In this document: positions 25,019 to 35,531 of the stretch, in pieces
How the letters are laid out: every line of letters starts with the position of its first letter
How positions within the stretch are numbered: the first letter of the stretch is position 1
Origin: Chloroflexota bacterium
GTDB taxonomy: Bacteria > Chloroflexota > Anaerolineae > Anaerolineales > Anaerolineaceae
DNA: 64,000 nucleotides
Direction: 5' to 3'
Assembly: GCA_029561345.1 (NCBI GenBank)
Contig: JAKQJC010000024.1
Span: forward strand, 1-64,000
The notes under the pieces: model-generated
The model's database searches: none
The model's input: only the letters and a program-made list of their open reading frames with translations
Told to the model about the DNA's origin: nothing
Translations under genes and position numbers: made by a program

Positions 25019-25309
25019 TCAGTCCTTCTTATCTGCGCTGGGGGCCGGAGCCGGCGCCGCGGGCGCGGCCGGGGTCTCGCTGGCGGGCTTTTCCTCACTG
25101 CGCGAGCTGTGAGAGGTTTGGCCCGAAGGAGAGCGATGATCGGTGGCATAGAAGCCCGAACCTTTAAAGACAATACCCACTGGCGTGTACACCTTGCGGA
25201 GCGCCTTCTTGTGGCATTCCGGGCACCAGGTCAGGGGCTGATCGGTAAATTTTTGATGGTGATCGAAACGAACACCGCAGTGGTCACATTGATATGTATA
25301 AACTGGCAT
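25019..25309 (-). CDS. FmdB-family zinc-ribbon protein
   Basis: 96 residues from MPVYTYQC. Zinc ribbon with CDHCG and CPECH, the FmdB pattern, then an Ala/Pro-rich disordered tail ending in Lys/Asp. FmdB was proposed as a regulator of amidase/formamidase genes, but most members have no known function. Start at 25309 chosen because AGGTGTCTT precedes it. Single gene between two terminators and the TPR protein gene. Confidence 0.88.
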   Translation of the reverse strand: MPVYTYQCDHCGVRFDHHQKFTDQPLTWCPECHKKALRKVYTPVGIVFKGSGFYATDHRSPSGQTSHSSRSEEKPASETPAAPAAPAPAPSADKKD

Positions 25310-25410
25310 AAGACACCTCACACTTACTAAGGTCTATTTTCGATGATGATTATAGTGCAGTCAACCCTGTTTTGCAAGAGGAGGACTTCACTTCTTACAA
25401 ATTTCTAATG

Positions 25411-27240
25411 TCACGGCTTGCGCGTGGGGCTGGGCGTCGCGGTTTTTGCACCCGCGGCGGTGGGCTGCGCAGTCGGCGGAATGAGGGTTTCCGTGGGCGG
25501 CGGGGTCAGGGTGGCAGTCGGCGTCAGCGTGGCCGGCACGGTGGCGGTGGGCGTGGGCAGCAGGGCCTGCTCGGCTTCCGCCGCCCAATCTTCGGGCACG
25601 GCTTCGGGCGGCAGGGCCAGCAGGCGGGTGAAATCTTCCAGGGCGGCATTGTTGCGCCCCAGGGTCAGCAGTGATTTTGCCCGCCAGTAATACAGGGCGG
25701 CAAACTGGCGGTCCGTTTTAGCCAGTTCCTCGCTCTTGTTGATCTGGATGAAGCCGTCGCCCACAAAGCCCTGCAGCATGAACACCCGCCCCAGGTTCAG
25801 GCTCAGTTCAAAGGAGGAATGATCCAGCCCCAGGCCGTAATTCAAGTCCTTACGTGCCAGGTCCAGTTCGCCCTTGTCAATATAAATCAACCCGCGTTCC
25901 AAATAGGGGGCAGGGTTTTTGGGGTTCAGGTCGAGCGCCTTGTTGATGATTCCCAGCGCCCCATCCAGGTCGCCCTGGCTGTAAACCGCCCGCGCCTGCA
26001 GCAAATAGGGCTGGGCTTCATTTTTTCTGAAGCCCAGATAAATGCTCAGCGGCTCCAGTGATTCCGTCATCATGCCGTTGGCCTGCATGGCCTCAGCCAT
26101 CACCAGATAGGTTTCCAGCAGGGTGATATCCATCTGCTGGGCCTGGCGGGCCTTCTCCAGAGCCGGTTCAGCCCGTCCGGCCGCCAGGTCAATTTCCGCC
26201 TGGTAAAGCGCTGTGTAAGGCGACCCCGGCTGCAGCGCGGTTCCCCTGTCCAGGCTTTCTTGAGCCAGTTCCAGCTGGTTGACGCCAATATAATAGCGCG
26301 CCAGTTCAAAATGCGCTTCGGCCAGGCTGGCGTCCAGCTCAATCGCCAGCAGCAGGTCGGCCAGCGGATCTGCCTTTTTATCCACCAGCGGGGCCACGCG
26401 GGCGCGCCCCAAAAACAGCGGAGCAAACCCTGAATCCACCTTGATGCCCCGGTTATAAGCCTGCAAGGCTTTTTCATATTCTCGCTGCATGCGGTAACCT
26501 TCACCCACGTAGTAGAGCGCATCCACGGCAGTCTCGTCGCTCTGGTAAACCTGCTCCATAAAATTGACCACCTTATCCCATTCGCCGCGGCCATAGGCCG
26601 ACATGGCGCTGCGGTAAGCCTCGGTGCGCGGATGCGGGGTGTTGATCACCAGCGGCGTGGGCGTGTAGGTGGCTTCAAGCTGCGTCCAGAGCGGGGCCGT
26701 GCCCGTCACCCGCGGGGTGACCGAGCGCACCACCGGCGAACTGGTGGGCAGGGGTGTGGAGGAAGGCGGCATGGTGTTCACCACCTGGGCATAGCCGCGA
26801 TCCACTGCGGGCCGGCGCCCCAGGCCGATGATGCCCACCACCATCAGCACCAGGGCTGCCACCCCCAGCACAGCCCCCGGAAGGATCTTCTTCCAGGGCA
26901 GAGGCGTTTTGGCCTGGGTCTCTTTAGCCACCGTGGGCGCTGCCACCTGCCATTTGCGCTTCACCAGGCCGGGCGGGGGCATTTTCTGCGGGTCAGCCTG
27001 CAGCCCGCCAATGGAAATCAGGCCGCGCCGGGCTGTTTCGTTGTTGGGGTCAAACTTTAACACTTCCTGCAAACAGTAAATCTGTTCCTTGGAGGTCTCT
27101 ACCAGGGTGCTCATCCACAGCCAGCAGGCCACATTGGTCGGGTCGTCCTTCAACAGGCGCGCCAGAATCTCGCGGGCATGGGATTTATCTCTCTTTTCAA
27201 TCGCTTCCATTGCCTGGTCAAAAAGGGGAGTTTCAGCCAT
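25411..27240 (-). CDS. Membrane-anchored TPR protein with Pro/Thr-rich tail
   Basis: 609 residues. An N-terminal cytoplasmic TPR-like part (residues 1-80, AREILARLLKDDPTNVACWLW), one membrane helix about 120-143 (LPGAVLGVAALVLMVVGIIGL), a low-complexity linker, then at least eight TPR units from about 205 to 550, for example YEKALQAYNRGIKVDSGFAPL and LGIINKALDLNPKNPAPYLERGLIYID. The tail is rich in TPTAT and PPTET repeats, a frequent feature of surface proteins in Anaerolineae. Probably a scaffold outside the membrane; partner unknown. Confidence 0.85.
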   Translation of the reverse strand: MAETPLFDQAMEAIEKRDKSHAREILARLLKDDPTNVACWLWMSTLVETSKEQIYCLQEVLKFDPNNETARRGLISIGGLQADPQKMPPPGLVKRKWQVAAPTVAKETQAKTPLPWKKILPGAVLGVAALVLMVVGIIGLGRRPAVDRGYAQVVNTMPPSSTPLPTSSPVVRSVTPRVTGTAPLWTQLEATYTPTPLVINTPHPRTEAYRSAMSAYGRGEWDKVVNFMEQVYQSDETAVDALYYVGEGYRMQREYEKALQAYNRGIKVDSGFAPLFLGRARVAPLVDKKADPLADLLLAIELDASLAEAHFELARYYIGVNQLELAQESLDRGTALQPGSPYTALYQAEIDLAAGRAEPALEKARQAQQMDITLLETYLVMAEAMQANGMMTESLEPLSIYLGFRKNEAQPYLLQARAVYSQGDLDGALGIINKALDLNPKNPAPYLERGLIYIDKGELDLARKDLNYGLGLDHSSFELSLNLGRVFMLQGFVGDGFIQINKSEELAKTDRQFAALYYWRAKSLLTLGRNNAALEDFTRLLALPPEAVPEDWAAEAEQALLPTPTATVPATLTPTATLTPPPTETLIPPTAQPTAAGAKTATPSPTRKP

Positions 27241-27385
27241 GTTTTTTTATCTCACCTTAAAATAAAATCTACGCTCCCGGCCAAATGCCGAAGCCATCTC
27301 CTATGAGTTTAGCACAGCCCGAATGACAGGGCAAGCCTTTCAGCAGCCATCGCGTCATTGCCGCCATCTCTGATATAATTCCGGT

Positions 27386-28354
27386 ATGAAAGCCAACCTG
27401 TTATTCGGATTTTTCCTGCTCCTGTCGCTGGCAGCCTGCGCATCGCAGCCTGCCCCCGCCGTTCCAACCACCGTGCCTTCAGCCACGCCCAGCCTGATCG
27501 CTTACCAGCGCGCCACCGCCACCCCCACCCTCACCCCCGACCTGCGGGCCACAGAAACGCCCACCCTCACTCCCTTTCCCACTCCCACCCCCACCCCGGT
27601 CACCTACACCGTGGCTAAAAATGATGATATGCTCAGCATTGCTTTGCGCAACCACATCAGCCTGGCCGAGCTGATTGCCGCCAATCCCACCATCAACCCC
27701 AATTTAATGAGCATCGGCACCGTTCTCATCATTCCAGTATCGGCCGAAAACCTGGCCGCCACGCCCACCCCCACGCCGCTGCCGGTTCCGCTCAGCGCAG
27801 ACCCCCCCACCTGCTTTTCCAATGCCAGCGGCGGGCTGACCTGCCTGATGCTGGTACACAATAATGGTGAAAGGCCGGTTGAAAATCTCAGCGGACAGCT
27901 CATCCTGCTGGGCTCTGACGGCTTCCGGCAAGCCCAAACCGCCTGGCTGCCGGTGAACCTGCTGCAGGAAGGTGCTGCCCTGCCGTTGACGGCTGAATTT
28001 GCGCCGCCTCTGCCGCCGCTCTGGCAAATCAGCGGCGAAATCCTTTCCGCCCTGCCGGTCGAAGCCGCCGACACCCGCTACCTGCCGGTCACCTATCTGG
28101 CGCCGCCGAAAATCAACATCGCCGCCTCAGGCCTTTCAGCGGAAATCAGCGGCAGCCTGGCTCTCGATCAGGGCAAGGCCGGGCAAATTCGCCTGGCCGC
28201 CACCGCCTATGATCAACAGGGCCGGCCGGTGGGCATCCGCCTCTGGGAAAACAAAGCCCCCCTTATCGGGGGGGAAAACATGGCTTTTGATTTTTCGGTG
28301 TACACACTCGGTCCGCGCATCAGCCGGGTGACGCTTTCATTGGAAGCCCGCTGA
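27386..28354 (+). CDS. LysM-domain lipoprotein
   Basis: 322 residues. Signal peptide with lipobox SLAAC (Cys18), Pro/Thr-rich linker, one LysM domain about residues 72-117 (YTVAKNDDMLSIALRNHISLAELIAANP to GTVLIIP), then a beta-rich C-terminal domain resembling FxLYD/CARDB-like modules. LysM binds peptidoglycan, so it is likely anchored at the cell surface. A TATAAT (27374-27379) lies six bases before the ATG, giving a leaderless transcript. Divergent from the TPR gene and convergent with the next lipoprotein, with only one coordinate between stops. Confidence 0.87.
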   Translation: MKANLLFGFFLLLSLAACASQPAPAVPTTVPSATPSLIAYQRATATPTLTPDLRATETPTLTPFPTPTPTPVTYTVAKNDDMLSIALRNHISLAELIAANPTINPNLMSIGTVLIIPVSAENLAATPTPTPLPVPLSADPPTCFSNASGGLTCLMLVHNNGERPVENLSGQLILLGSDGFRQAQTAWLPVNLLQEGAALPLTAEFAPPLPPLWQISGEILSALPVEAADTRYLPVTYLAPPKINIAASGLSAEISGSLALDQGKAGQIRLAATAYDQQGRPVGIRLWENKAPLIGGENMAFDFSVYTLGPRISRVTLSLEAR

Positions 28355-29818
28355 TCAGGGATTGCCCCAGATAGCCAGAGCATCTTCCGCACACAACGGT
28401 TTGCCGCTGCTGCTGGACATGTTCAGACATACCCAGTAGGGAATCACATCGCCATTTTGACCGGAAATGGGATCCAGTTCCAACCGCGAAAGCCCGTTCA
28501 TATTGGTGGCAGGCGGGTTGAAAAAAGCCTGCTGCCCGTCTGGCATAATCAACATCACCACCAGGTCAATATTCGGGATCGCCGTCTGGTCGCCTTTTTG
28601 AAGAACCATGATATGGATCACCGGCCGGTCGGTGGAAGAGATGAGCAGTTTTTCTTCCCACACCTTGATATACAGGTCAGCCTCGCTGGGGGCCAGGCCG
28701 CGCTGGGCAATTTCTTCGGGAGCAAACATCTTTAGAAATTCGCGGCCCAGCGGGGCAGGGTAAATTTTCTTGCCTTCCGGCAGGCCGTTGTTGTAATCCA
28801 GGCAGTAAGTTTCAAAGCATACCCGGTACACCTCAGGCTGTTCGCTGACCCGCCTCACACCCGTAATCGGGTTGCCGCTTTCTTCCTTGCCGCCGTGGAA
28901 AGCCATAAATTCCACAAAAACATTGGGGATATTGTAGCCCATTTGACCCTCAACCGGGAAAAAGGTCATGCGCGGATCGTTCATTGCCACTTCAAAGGGA
29001 TCCGGTTGAATACCGATCTGGCGGATAAAGGGATAGAGACCGGCCATCTGCCGGTCGTTGGAATCCCCGCCCGATTTATCCATCATCACCACATTGTCAT
29101 ATATCTGCACCATGGCGCCGTCAGGCAAACGGAAATACGCGCTGATCGGCTTACCGGTGAGTTCGCGGCCCAGGCGGCGGGCCTGCACCGGGAATTTCTC
29201 ATTAAACTTGAGGGGGGAAATATTGTAGGACGGCTGATACTGGCACGTTTCTTGCTCCTTTGCACAGAACCATGCCCCATATTCCAGGAAGCCCACCTCA
29301 TTACTGCCTTCTTTGGCGCGCATGCCCAGCCCTTTAAAAAACTGATAATATTCGCCGTCTGCCTGGCCGGGAATCACGCCCGAAATGGGCGCGCCAATGA
29401 AGCGGCTGCCCTGCAATTTATCATAGACCTTCTTGAACAGCGGGTCAATTTCAAACGGGCCAGCATCCTTAACCGGAACAAATTCCTCGCCCAGGGGTGC
29501 AAGGGAGAAAATCATCGTCTGGGGGGCCTGCGGATTATAGACCATCACCGCATTGGTGGTGAATTGTTTCGAAACATTTCCACTTGTAAAGATTCCGCTG
29601 ATGGCTGGGCCAAGCACAGCCCTGCCGCCCATTTCATCATAAAAAACCCTGAAAACCTTGTCCACCTCAATTTCTCCGGGGACCGTGGGGACTGGCGTGG
29701 GCGCCTTTAAATCAGGCCCACTGCACGCAGCTAAAAGAACCGTCAGCAGGGCAATCAGAATGAGCCCTGGACGGCAGTACCACGCACCATTAATCAGACC
29801 CCAATTTTTATTCCCCAT
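28355..29818 (-). CDS. Large surface lipoprotein with LGFP-like repeats
   Basis: 487 residues from the ATG at 29818 (GGGAGAGGGAAAA upstream; a longer frame to 29890 is less likely). Lipobox LLAAC (Cys32) after a signal helix. Repeated segments such as FYDEMGGRAVLGPAISG and YDKLQGSRFIGAPISGV resemble LGFP-type wall-associated repeats. The rest is beta-rich without a known catalytic motif. Probably a surface-exposed, wall-associated protein; several Cys (CAKEQETC, CFETYC) could form disulfides. Confidence 0.75.
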   Translation of the reverse strand: MGNKNWGLINGAWYCRPGLILIALLTVLLAACSGPDLKAPTPVPTVPGEIEVDKVFRVFYDEMGGRAVLGPAISGIFTSGNVSKQFTTNAVMVYNPQAPQTMIFSLAPLGEEFVPVKDAGPFEIDPLFKKVYDKLQGSRFIGAPISGVIPGQADGEYYQFFKGLGMRAKEGSNEVGFLEYGAWFCAKEQETCQYQPSYNISPLKFNEKFPVQARRLGRELTGKPISAYFRLPDGAMVQIYDNVVMMDKSGGDSNDRQMAGLYPFIRQIGIQPDPFEVAMNDPRMTFFPVEGQMGYNIPNVFVEFMAFHGGKEESGNPITGVRRVSEQPEVYRVCFETYCLDYNNGLPEGKKIYPAPLGREFLKMFAPEEIAQRGLAPSEADLYIKVWEEKLLISSTDRPVIHIMVLQKGDQTAIPNIDLVVMLIMPDGQQAFFNPPATNMNGLSRLELDPISGQNGDVIPYWVCLNMSSSSGKPLCAEDALAIWGNP

Positions 29819-29908
29819 TTTTCCCTCTCCCTTATGCTTGCAAAAGGATTTATATGTATTGTACATTATACTGTAATGATCATTTTGCACAAGTCTTTTA
29901 TGTTTTTT

Positions 29909-30289
29909 TTATCCTTTTTTTATTTCACCGTTCTCCCCTAAAGCAGTCCTGATCTCTTCCATCAACCGTGTGAGCGACACCGGTTTCAGCAAACTGGTGT
30001 AAGCCCCAAATTTGGCGGCCTGGGTCATCTCTCCCCGTCCGGCCTGCCCGGTGAAAGTGATCACCGGCACGGCGGGATATATTTCGTGAATGATCCGCAT
30101 GGCATTGATGCCGTCCAGGCGGGGCATGCGAATATCCATCAAAATCAGGTCCCAGGGCTGTTTCAGAACAGCCAGAACCGCCTCAACGCCATCTTCCACC
30201 CCCACAGGCGCATACCCCGCCACCTTCAGCGACTCACACAGAATTTCAAGCATCTCTGGTTCATCGTCCACAACCAAGATTTGCGTCAT
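29909..30289 (-). CDS. Single-domain response regulator (CheY-like)
   Basis: 126 residues: ILVVDDEPEM with the acidic pair, LILMDIRMPRLDG with the phosphorylatable Asp, TFTGQAG with the switch Thr and LLKPVSL with the conserved Lys. No output domain, so it acts by protein contact or as a phosphorelay intermediate. Its ATG overlaps the stop of the 1615-residue kinase by four bases, making that kinase its probable partner. Confidence 0.93.
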   Translation of the reverse strand: MTQILVVDDEPEMLEILCESLKVAGYAPVGVEDGVEAVLAVLKQPWDLILMDIRMPRLDGINAMRIIHEIYPAVPVITFTGQAGRGEMTQAAKFGAYTSLLKPVSLTRLMEEIRTALGENGEIKKG

Positions 30290-33200
30290 ACCCCTTCCTC
30301 CACGTCATCCGATTCTCCAAAGCGGCCCATCATCCCCAGGTTCAAAGCTTTGCCAGTGTAATGCCTGGGCAAATGAATAATAAATGTGGTTCCTTCATTT
30401 AATTTGCTTTCAACACTGATTTCACCACCGTGTGCCTGAATGATGCCCATGACCAGCGAAAGGCCGAGCCCGGTACCCTTGCCGATCGTTTTGGTGGTGA
30501 AGAAGGGGGTGAAAATCTTTTCCTTCAACTCGTCGGGAATGCCCACGCCAGTATCCTTCACCTTCACGATCACCTTCTGCAAATCCGGATCATTACGGGT
30601 GACAATGGTGATCTGGCCGCCCTGCGGCATGGCGTCACGCGCATTGGTCAATAAATTGATCAACACCTGCGACATTTGCGTGCGGTCGCAGGGAATGGCA
30701 GGCAGGTCCTCAGCCAGGTCAGTTTGAATCCGTATGCCCATCCAGCTCTTCAGCTGATGTTCAATCAACAGCAGGGTGTCTTTGATCATGCTGTTGATGT
30801 CAAGCATTTCAACCTGTTCCGCCGATGGGCGGGCATAGGTCAGCAGGGAACGAATGATCTTGGCGCTGCGCCAGGCATTGCGGTTGATCATTTCCAGGTC
30901 CATCTTCAGGCGTTCACTGTCAATCGGGTTGCCCTGGGCAATATCATTGATCAAATCTTCACTCTGACCGGTGATCACCTGCAAGGGTGAGTTAAGTTCA
31001 TGGGCCACCCCGGCTGCCAGCGTGCCCAGGTCGGCCAACTTTTGCGAGGCAAAGAGCGAAATTTCCATCTGCTTCTGCGAGGTTACATCGCGCATCACCC
31101 CGCCCAGCATTGTGCCTTTGCGGGTTTGAATGGGGAACATCATCACCTGCACATAATGATGCTTGCCGTCAGCGCCTACCAGCAGGCGTTCATCCAGGCG
31201 GTTCAAATTGGGCGAAATGCCGTCGCGATAGATGACCTCAAACAATTTTTTCAAGTCATCCAGAGAGCGCTGGGTGCGCAGCCGCGGCGGATAAGTGGCA
31301 TGCATCACTTCCCAGATTGTCCGGCCAATTTGCGAGGCTGCGCTGCTGGCCGTGATATTCTCCATGGCCTGGTTCCATGCCGTGATACGGCCGGTTTCAT
31401 CCGCCAGGAAAATACCATCCACCGACTGCTCAATAAAGCTGCGGAATTTGTGCTCGCTCTCGCGCACGCCCTCGTCGGCCTGCTTGCGTTGAATGGCCAT
31501 GGCAATCTGGGTGGAAACATAAATCAACAGATCTTCGTCTGCTTTGCGGTAGGTGGCCTGCCCGGAATAATCCTGCACCACCAGCGCCCCCAAAATCACA
31601 TCATCGGAAGTTTTTAGCGGCACCCCCAGCCACGAATAGGGCATGGGGCCTTCAATTTCAATTTCACCTTTTTCAACCAGCGAATATATCTCATCCGGCA
31701 CAAACAGCAGCGGCTTGCCGGTGCGAATCAAATAATCGGTCACCCGCCGACCAATGTGAGAAGGCTCGGGCGGGGTGTCCTGTTCATCCACAAAATAAGG
31801 GAAGGATACCATCTGGGTGATGGGATCAAAAAGGGCAATATACAGGTTGTTGGCTGGAATCAGTTCAGCCACAATGGTATGAATTAGGCTGTAAAGGGTG
31901 TCCAGATCGCGCGCAACCACCGCCGATTTGGAAATCAGGTAAAGGGCCTGCTGCATTTTCTCACGGCGCTTGCGTTCAGTGATATCAACCCCTGCGAACA
32001 CAGAGCCCATAATTTCATTATCATCACCCAAAATGAGGCTGCCGTGCATTTCAAGCCACAGGAAATGACCGTCCTTGTGCCTGAAACGGTGTTCCACCAC
32101 CCCGCTGGAGCGGCGGTTCATCGCCATGGCAAAGGCATTCATCACCGAGTCAATTTCCGTCTCGTGCAAATATTCAAAATATGAGGTATTCAGCACTTCT
32201 TCGGGCAGGTAGCCCACCAGGCGGCTCCACGATGGGCTGGCATATTTGATCACCCCTTCCACATCCGTCTGCGTGATGAGATCCGTCATGTTGTCGGTGA
32301 TCTGGCGCAGACGCCGTTCGCTTTCACGCAGGGCATTTTCAGAGCGTTTACGCTCAATGGCCAGGGCCACCTGGTTTGAAATGATGCTCAGAAATTCCAG
32401 GGAATCCTGATCAAAGTGGATATCCGGCGCATAAGATTTCACCACCATCAGGCCAATGATGCGGTCTTCAATTTTGAGCGGTGCGCCAAGCCATTCCATC
32501 AGGTGCTCCTGTGATGCCTGGGAACCCGTCAGGTCAATATCGCCATTTTCCATCAGTTCGCGGAGCTTTTCGGCTGTGATCAATACGGGCTGCCCCAACC
32601 TGATCAGGTACATGCTCAGGCTTTTCCCCGGCTTGAAAATGCGCATCCAATGCTCATTGGGCGCGGGTTCCAGGTCATCCACAAAATACACAAATTGCAG
32701 GCTTTCCAGCGCAGCATCATACAAGGCGATATAAAAATTCTGCGCCGGAACCACCTCGCCGACAATCGCATGGATGGATTTGTAAAAATCATCCAGCGTG
32801 CGCGATTCAACCAGGCTTTCAGCCACCTGGTAGAAGGCTTTGCGAGTTTTTTCCTGGCGCTTTTCTTCCGTCAGGTCCACACAGCTCACCCCCAGCTGAA
32901 ACCCGTGAGAAGTGCGAATGGGAAATACCACCTGGCGGGTATACCGGCGCACGCCATCTGCCCGCCGCAGGTAGGTTTCATGAATCATGCGGGTCACATA
33001 GTCTGGAATTTCTCCCGATTCATACACCTGCTGCATGGCTGCCCGGACCTTTTGCCTGAAGGGGTCAGCCTTTTCCTTATCCACCGCAAAATCAAAATCC
33101 AGATCCCAAAATGGGCGGCCAATCACACTGTCCCGCCGGATGCCGCTGATGTTTTCCATGCTCTGGTTCCAGACAAGCACCTCGCCATTCTCATTGGTCA

Positions 33201-35133
33201 GGATCATGCCCTCGGTGGACTGTTCCACAAAACTGCGGAAGCGTTCTTCGCCTTCCCTCAGCGATTCCTCAACTTCCTTCTGCAGGGTGATATCGCGCCC
33301 GACCATGATGAAACCGCGCGGCGTCTGATCTTCATCCCTGATCATGGAAATATTCAATTCCACCAGGAAAATGCTGCCGTCCAGACGCTGCATATGCAGC
33401 TGCACATGCCTTTCCACGCCTTCCTGGCGCAGATTGCTGGTGTATTGAGCAGCCTGGCGCCGCTCGGGTTCTACCACCCAGTTCACCCAGGGCTTGAGCA
33501 GTTCCGCCGGCGATTGCGCGCCCAGCAAATCAATGGCCTGGCGGTTGGCAAACAAGATCATCCCGTCCCGGTTAACATAAAAGATGGCATCTGGCGAGGT
33601 TTCCAGCAGCAGGCGGTACCGTTCCTCTTTATCTCTCAGGTCGTCCTGGGTGCGCTTGCGCTGCATGGCCATGGCCACCTGGGTGGATACAAAGGTCAGA
33701 AAATCCTCATCTCCTCTTGAGAAATGTTCCGCGGGGTTATTGGTCATCACCGCAATCACCCCGATGATCTGGCCATCCGTGGTTTTTAACGGCACACCCA
33801 GCCATTCGGTGGTGCCGGGGATTTTGATTTCAAGCAGTTCCTGCTCACGCATGGCATCCAGGTCAGCTTTTTTCAGCAGCAGAGCGGTGCCCTTGCGAAT
33901 CAATAATGCGGTCAGGCCGGTGCTGGTCTGGGCAAAATGCGTGCGCGGCTGTGCGGCAATCATGCCATTTTCGCTGAAATAATACGGATAGCGCACCAGA
34001 TCTGTCTGTTGGTCGTAGGTGGCAATGTAGAAATTGCTTGCCAGAATCACCTCGCCAATGATCTCGTGCACAATTTCATACAGGTTGTCAAGATCATCCG
34101 CATCGCTGACCGCCGCAGCAATCTTGTAAAAGGCCTGCTGGCGTTTTTCATGTCGGCGGGTCTGGGTGATATTGCGATTGACCATGATCAGGCCTGAAGG
34201 CTTGCCCTCCAGATCATAAATCACCCCGAAAGAGGATAGAATGTTGATCCGTTCCGCCTCACGGGTGGTCTGAAGCAGTTCACCTTCCCAAATACCTTTT
34301 TCCGCCAGGGCAGCTGCCACCTGCTGCGGCACATCTTCAGGCTCGGTCTTAAACAGCTCGTGCACATTCTTTTCCACGGCTTCTGCCGTGGTCCAGCCGT
34401 AAAGCTGCTCAGCCGCGTAATTCAGCGATTGAACCTTGAATTCCAGGTCGGTGGTGATGATGGCGTCTGAAATGCTTTCCATCAGACGCTTGTTGTGCCA
34501 CAGTTCTGCTGAAATGCGCGTCCGTTCCACCGTCACGGCAATCTGTCCGGCCGCAAACCGCAGAAAAGTCTGGTCGTCCTGGGTATAAACCAGTCCCGGC
34601 GAATAAGATTGCACCACCAGGGCGCCGATGATCCGGTCAGGCGTCCGCAGCGGCACGCCCAGCCAGCACTGCGGCGGGGTGCCGAATATGTCAATTTTCC
34701 TGTCTTCCACCATCTGCATATAATCAGCATGGGTCAGCAGGTATTCTTTTCCATCACGGATAATGGTGTAGGTCAGGCCGCGTTCTGCACGCGGGGTATG
34801 CATGCCAAAACTGGCCGGAGGCTGATCAAATTCGTCGGCATAGTACGGAAAATAGACCTGTCCCGAGCGGTCGTCATAAATGGCCACAAAGAGATTGCGC
34901 GCCGGGATCATGTCGTCAATGATACGGTGTACCTGCTTGAACAGCACATCCAAACTGCGCGCATGGTAAGCCGCCTCTGAAATGCGAAAAGCAGCCTTCT
35001 GTTCCAGTTCTGAACGCTTCAGCGCCACCACCTCCTGGCGCAGTATGGCGTTTTGCTGGCGTAAAGCTGTCAGTTCCTGTTTCAGGAATGAAACTTCATC
35101 CTGCAGTTCAGACGGCGACAGTTCCCTGGTCAT
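30286..35133 (-). CDS. Very large PAS/GAF multi-sensor histidine kinase
   Basis: 1615 residues, no membrane helix, so cytoplasmic. After a coiled coil (1-48) come alternating modules, estimated by eye: GAF 50-205, PAS 212-330, GAF 335-505, PAS 512-635, PAS 637-770, GAF 775-935, PAS 940-1060, GAF 1065-1225, PAS 1230-1365. The GAF units share the pattern IPARNLF/ YPYY and WLGVPLKT, showing internal duplication. The kinase core has [13 protein letters not shown] (His about 1377), [19 protein letters not shown] and [11 protein letters not shown]. Most sensors may read redox or small ligands; none can be named. Followed by a coupled receiver gene and preceded by another. Confidence 0.93.
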   Translation of the reverse strand: MTRELSPSELQDEVSFLKQELTALRQQNAILRQEVVALKRSELEQKAAFRISEAAYHARSLDVLFKQVHRIIDDMIPARNLFVAIYDDRSGQVYFPYYADEFDQPPASFGMHTPRAERGLTYTIIRDGKEYLLTHADYMQMVEDRKIDIFGTPPQCWLGVPLRTPDRIIGALVVQSYSPGLVYTQDDQTFLRFAAGQIAVTVERTRISAELWHNKRLMESISDAIITTDLEFKVQSLNYAAEQLYGWTTAEAVEKNVHELFKTEPEDVPQQVAAALAEKGIWEGELLQTTREAERINILSSFGVIYDLEGKPSGLIMVNRNITQTRRHEKRQQAFYKIAAAVSDADDLDNLYEIVHEIIGEVILASNFYIATYDQQTDLVRYPYYFSENGMIAAQPRTHFAQTSTGLTALLIRKGTALLLKKADLDAMREQELLEIKIPGTTEWLGVPLKTTDGQIIGVIAVMTNNPAEHFSRGDEDFLTFVSTQVAMAMQRKRTQDDLRDKEERYRLLLETSPDAIFYVNRDGMILFANRQAIDLLGAQSPAELLKPWVNWVVEPERRQAAQYTSNLRQEGVERHVQLHMQRLDGSIFLVELNISMIRDEDQTPRGFIMVGRDITLQKEVEESLREGEERFRSFVEQSTEGMILTNENGEVLVWNQSMENISGIRRDSVIGRPFWDLDFDFAVDKEKADPFRQKVRAAMQQVYESGEIPDYVTRMIHETYLRRADGVRRYTRQVVFPIRTSHGFQLGVSCVDLTEEKRQEKTRKAFYQVAESLVESRTLDDFYKSIHAIVGEVVPAQNFYIALYDAALESLQFVYFVDDLEPAPNEHWMRIFKPGKSLSMYLIRLGQPVLITAEKLRELMENGDIDLTGSQASQEHLMEWLGAPLKIEDRIIGLMVVKSYAPDIHFDQDSLEFLSIISNQVALAIERKRSENALRESERRLRQITDNMTDLITQTDVEGVIKYASPSWSRLVGYLPEEVLNTSYFEYLHETEIDSVMNAFAMAMNRRSSGVVEHRFRHKDGHFLWLEMHGSLILGDDNEIMGSVFAGVDITERKRREKMQQALYLISKSAVVARDLDTLYSLIHTIVAELIPANNLYIALFDPITQMVSFPYFVDEQDTPPEPSHIGRRVTDYLIRTGKPLLFVPDEIYSLVEKGEIEIEGPMPYSWLGVPLKTSDDVILGALVVQDYSGQATYRKADEDLLIYVSTQIAMAIQRKQADEGVRESEHKFRSFIEQSVDGIFLADETGRITAWNQAMENITASSAASQIGRTIWEVMHATYPPRLRTQRSLDDLKKLFEVIYRDGISPNLNRLDERLLVGADGKHHYVQVMMFPIQTRKGTMLGGVMRDVTSQKQMEISLFASQKLADLGTLAAGVAHELNSPLQVITGQSEDLINDIAQGNPIDSERLKMDLEMINRNAWRSAKIIRSLLTYARPSAEQVEMLDINSMIKDTLLLIEHQLKSWMGIRIQTDLAEDLPAIPCDRTQMSQVLINLLTNARDAMPQGGQITIVTRNDPDLQKVIVKVKDTGVGIPDELKEKIFTPFFTTKTIGKGTGLGLSLVMGIIQAHGGEISVESKLNEGTTFIIHLPRHYTGKALNLGMMGRFGESDDVEEGV

Positions 35134-35140
35134 GGTCTGC

Positions 35141-35530
35141 TTATTTCTGTTCGCCTTCTGTTTCCTGGTGTTTGCTGGCGTCCAGTTTCTGCTTCACCAG
35201 GCGCAGCAATTCGGAAATGGCCACCGGCTTGGGCAGGGTGATGACGCCCAGCGCCTGAGCCTGCGACATGTAACCGTAACCGACATAACCGGTCAAACCG
35301 ATGATAGGAAGATCGGGGGTGACTTTGCGCAAGACTTTAATCGTCTTGATGCCGTCCATCTCGGGCATCAGCATATCCACAATTAACAGATCAAATTGAT
35401 CGGATGTGGCCGCTACCACTGCATCAGCGCCAGAATTGACTGAAATCACTTCGTAGCCCGCATTGCTCAACTTCTGTTTCAACATCAGGCGAACATCTTC
35501 TTCATCGTCAGCAATCAGGATCTTCGTCAT
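35141..35530 (-). CDS. Single-domain response regulator (CheY-like)
   Basis: 129 residues from MTKILIADDEED. Phosphorylatable Asp in LLIVDMLMPEMDG, switch Thr in GLTGYVG and Lys in TLPKPVA. Start at 35530 has GGAGGCTAAT upstream. It follows the stop of the 521-residue kinase by one base and precedes the large kinase by seven, so it could receive phosphate from either. No output domain. Confidence 0.93.
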   Translation of the reverse strand: MTKILIADDEEDVRLMLKQKLSNAGYEVISVNSGADAVVAATSDQFDLLIVDMLMPEMDGIKTIKVLRKVTPDLPIIGLTGYVGYGYMSQAQALGVITLPKPVAISELLRLVKQKLDASKHQETEGEQK

Positions 35531-35531
35531 A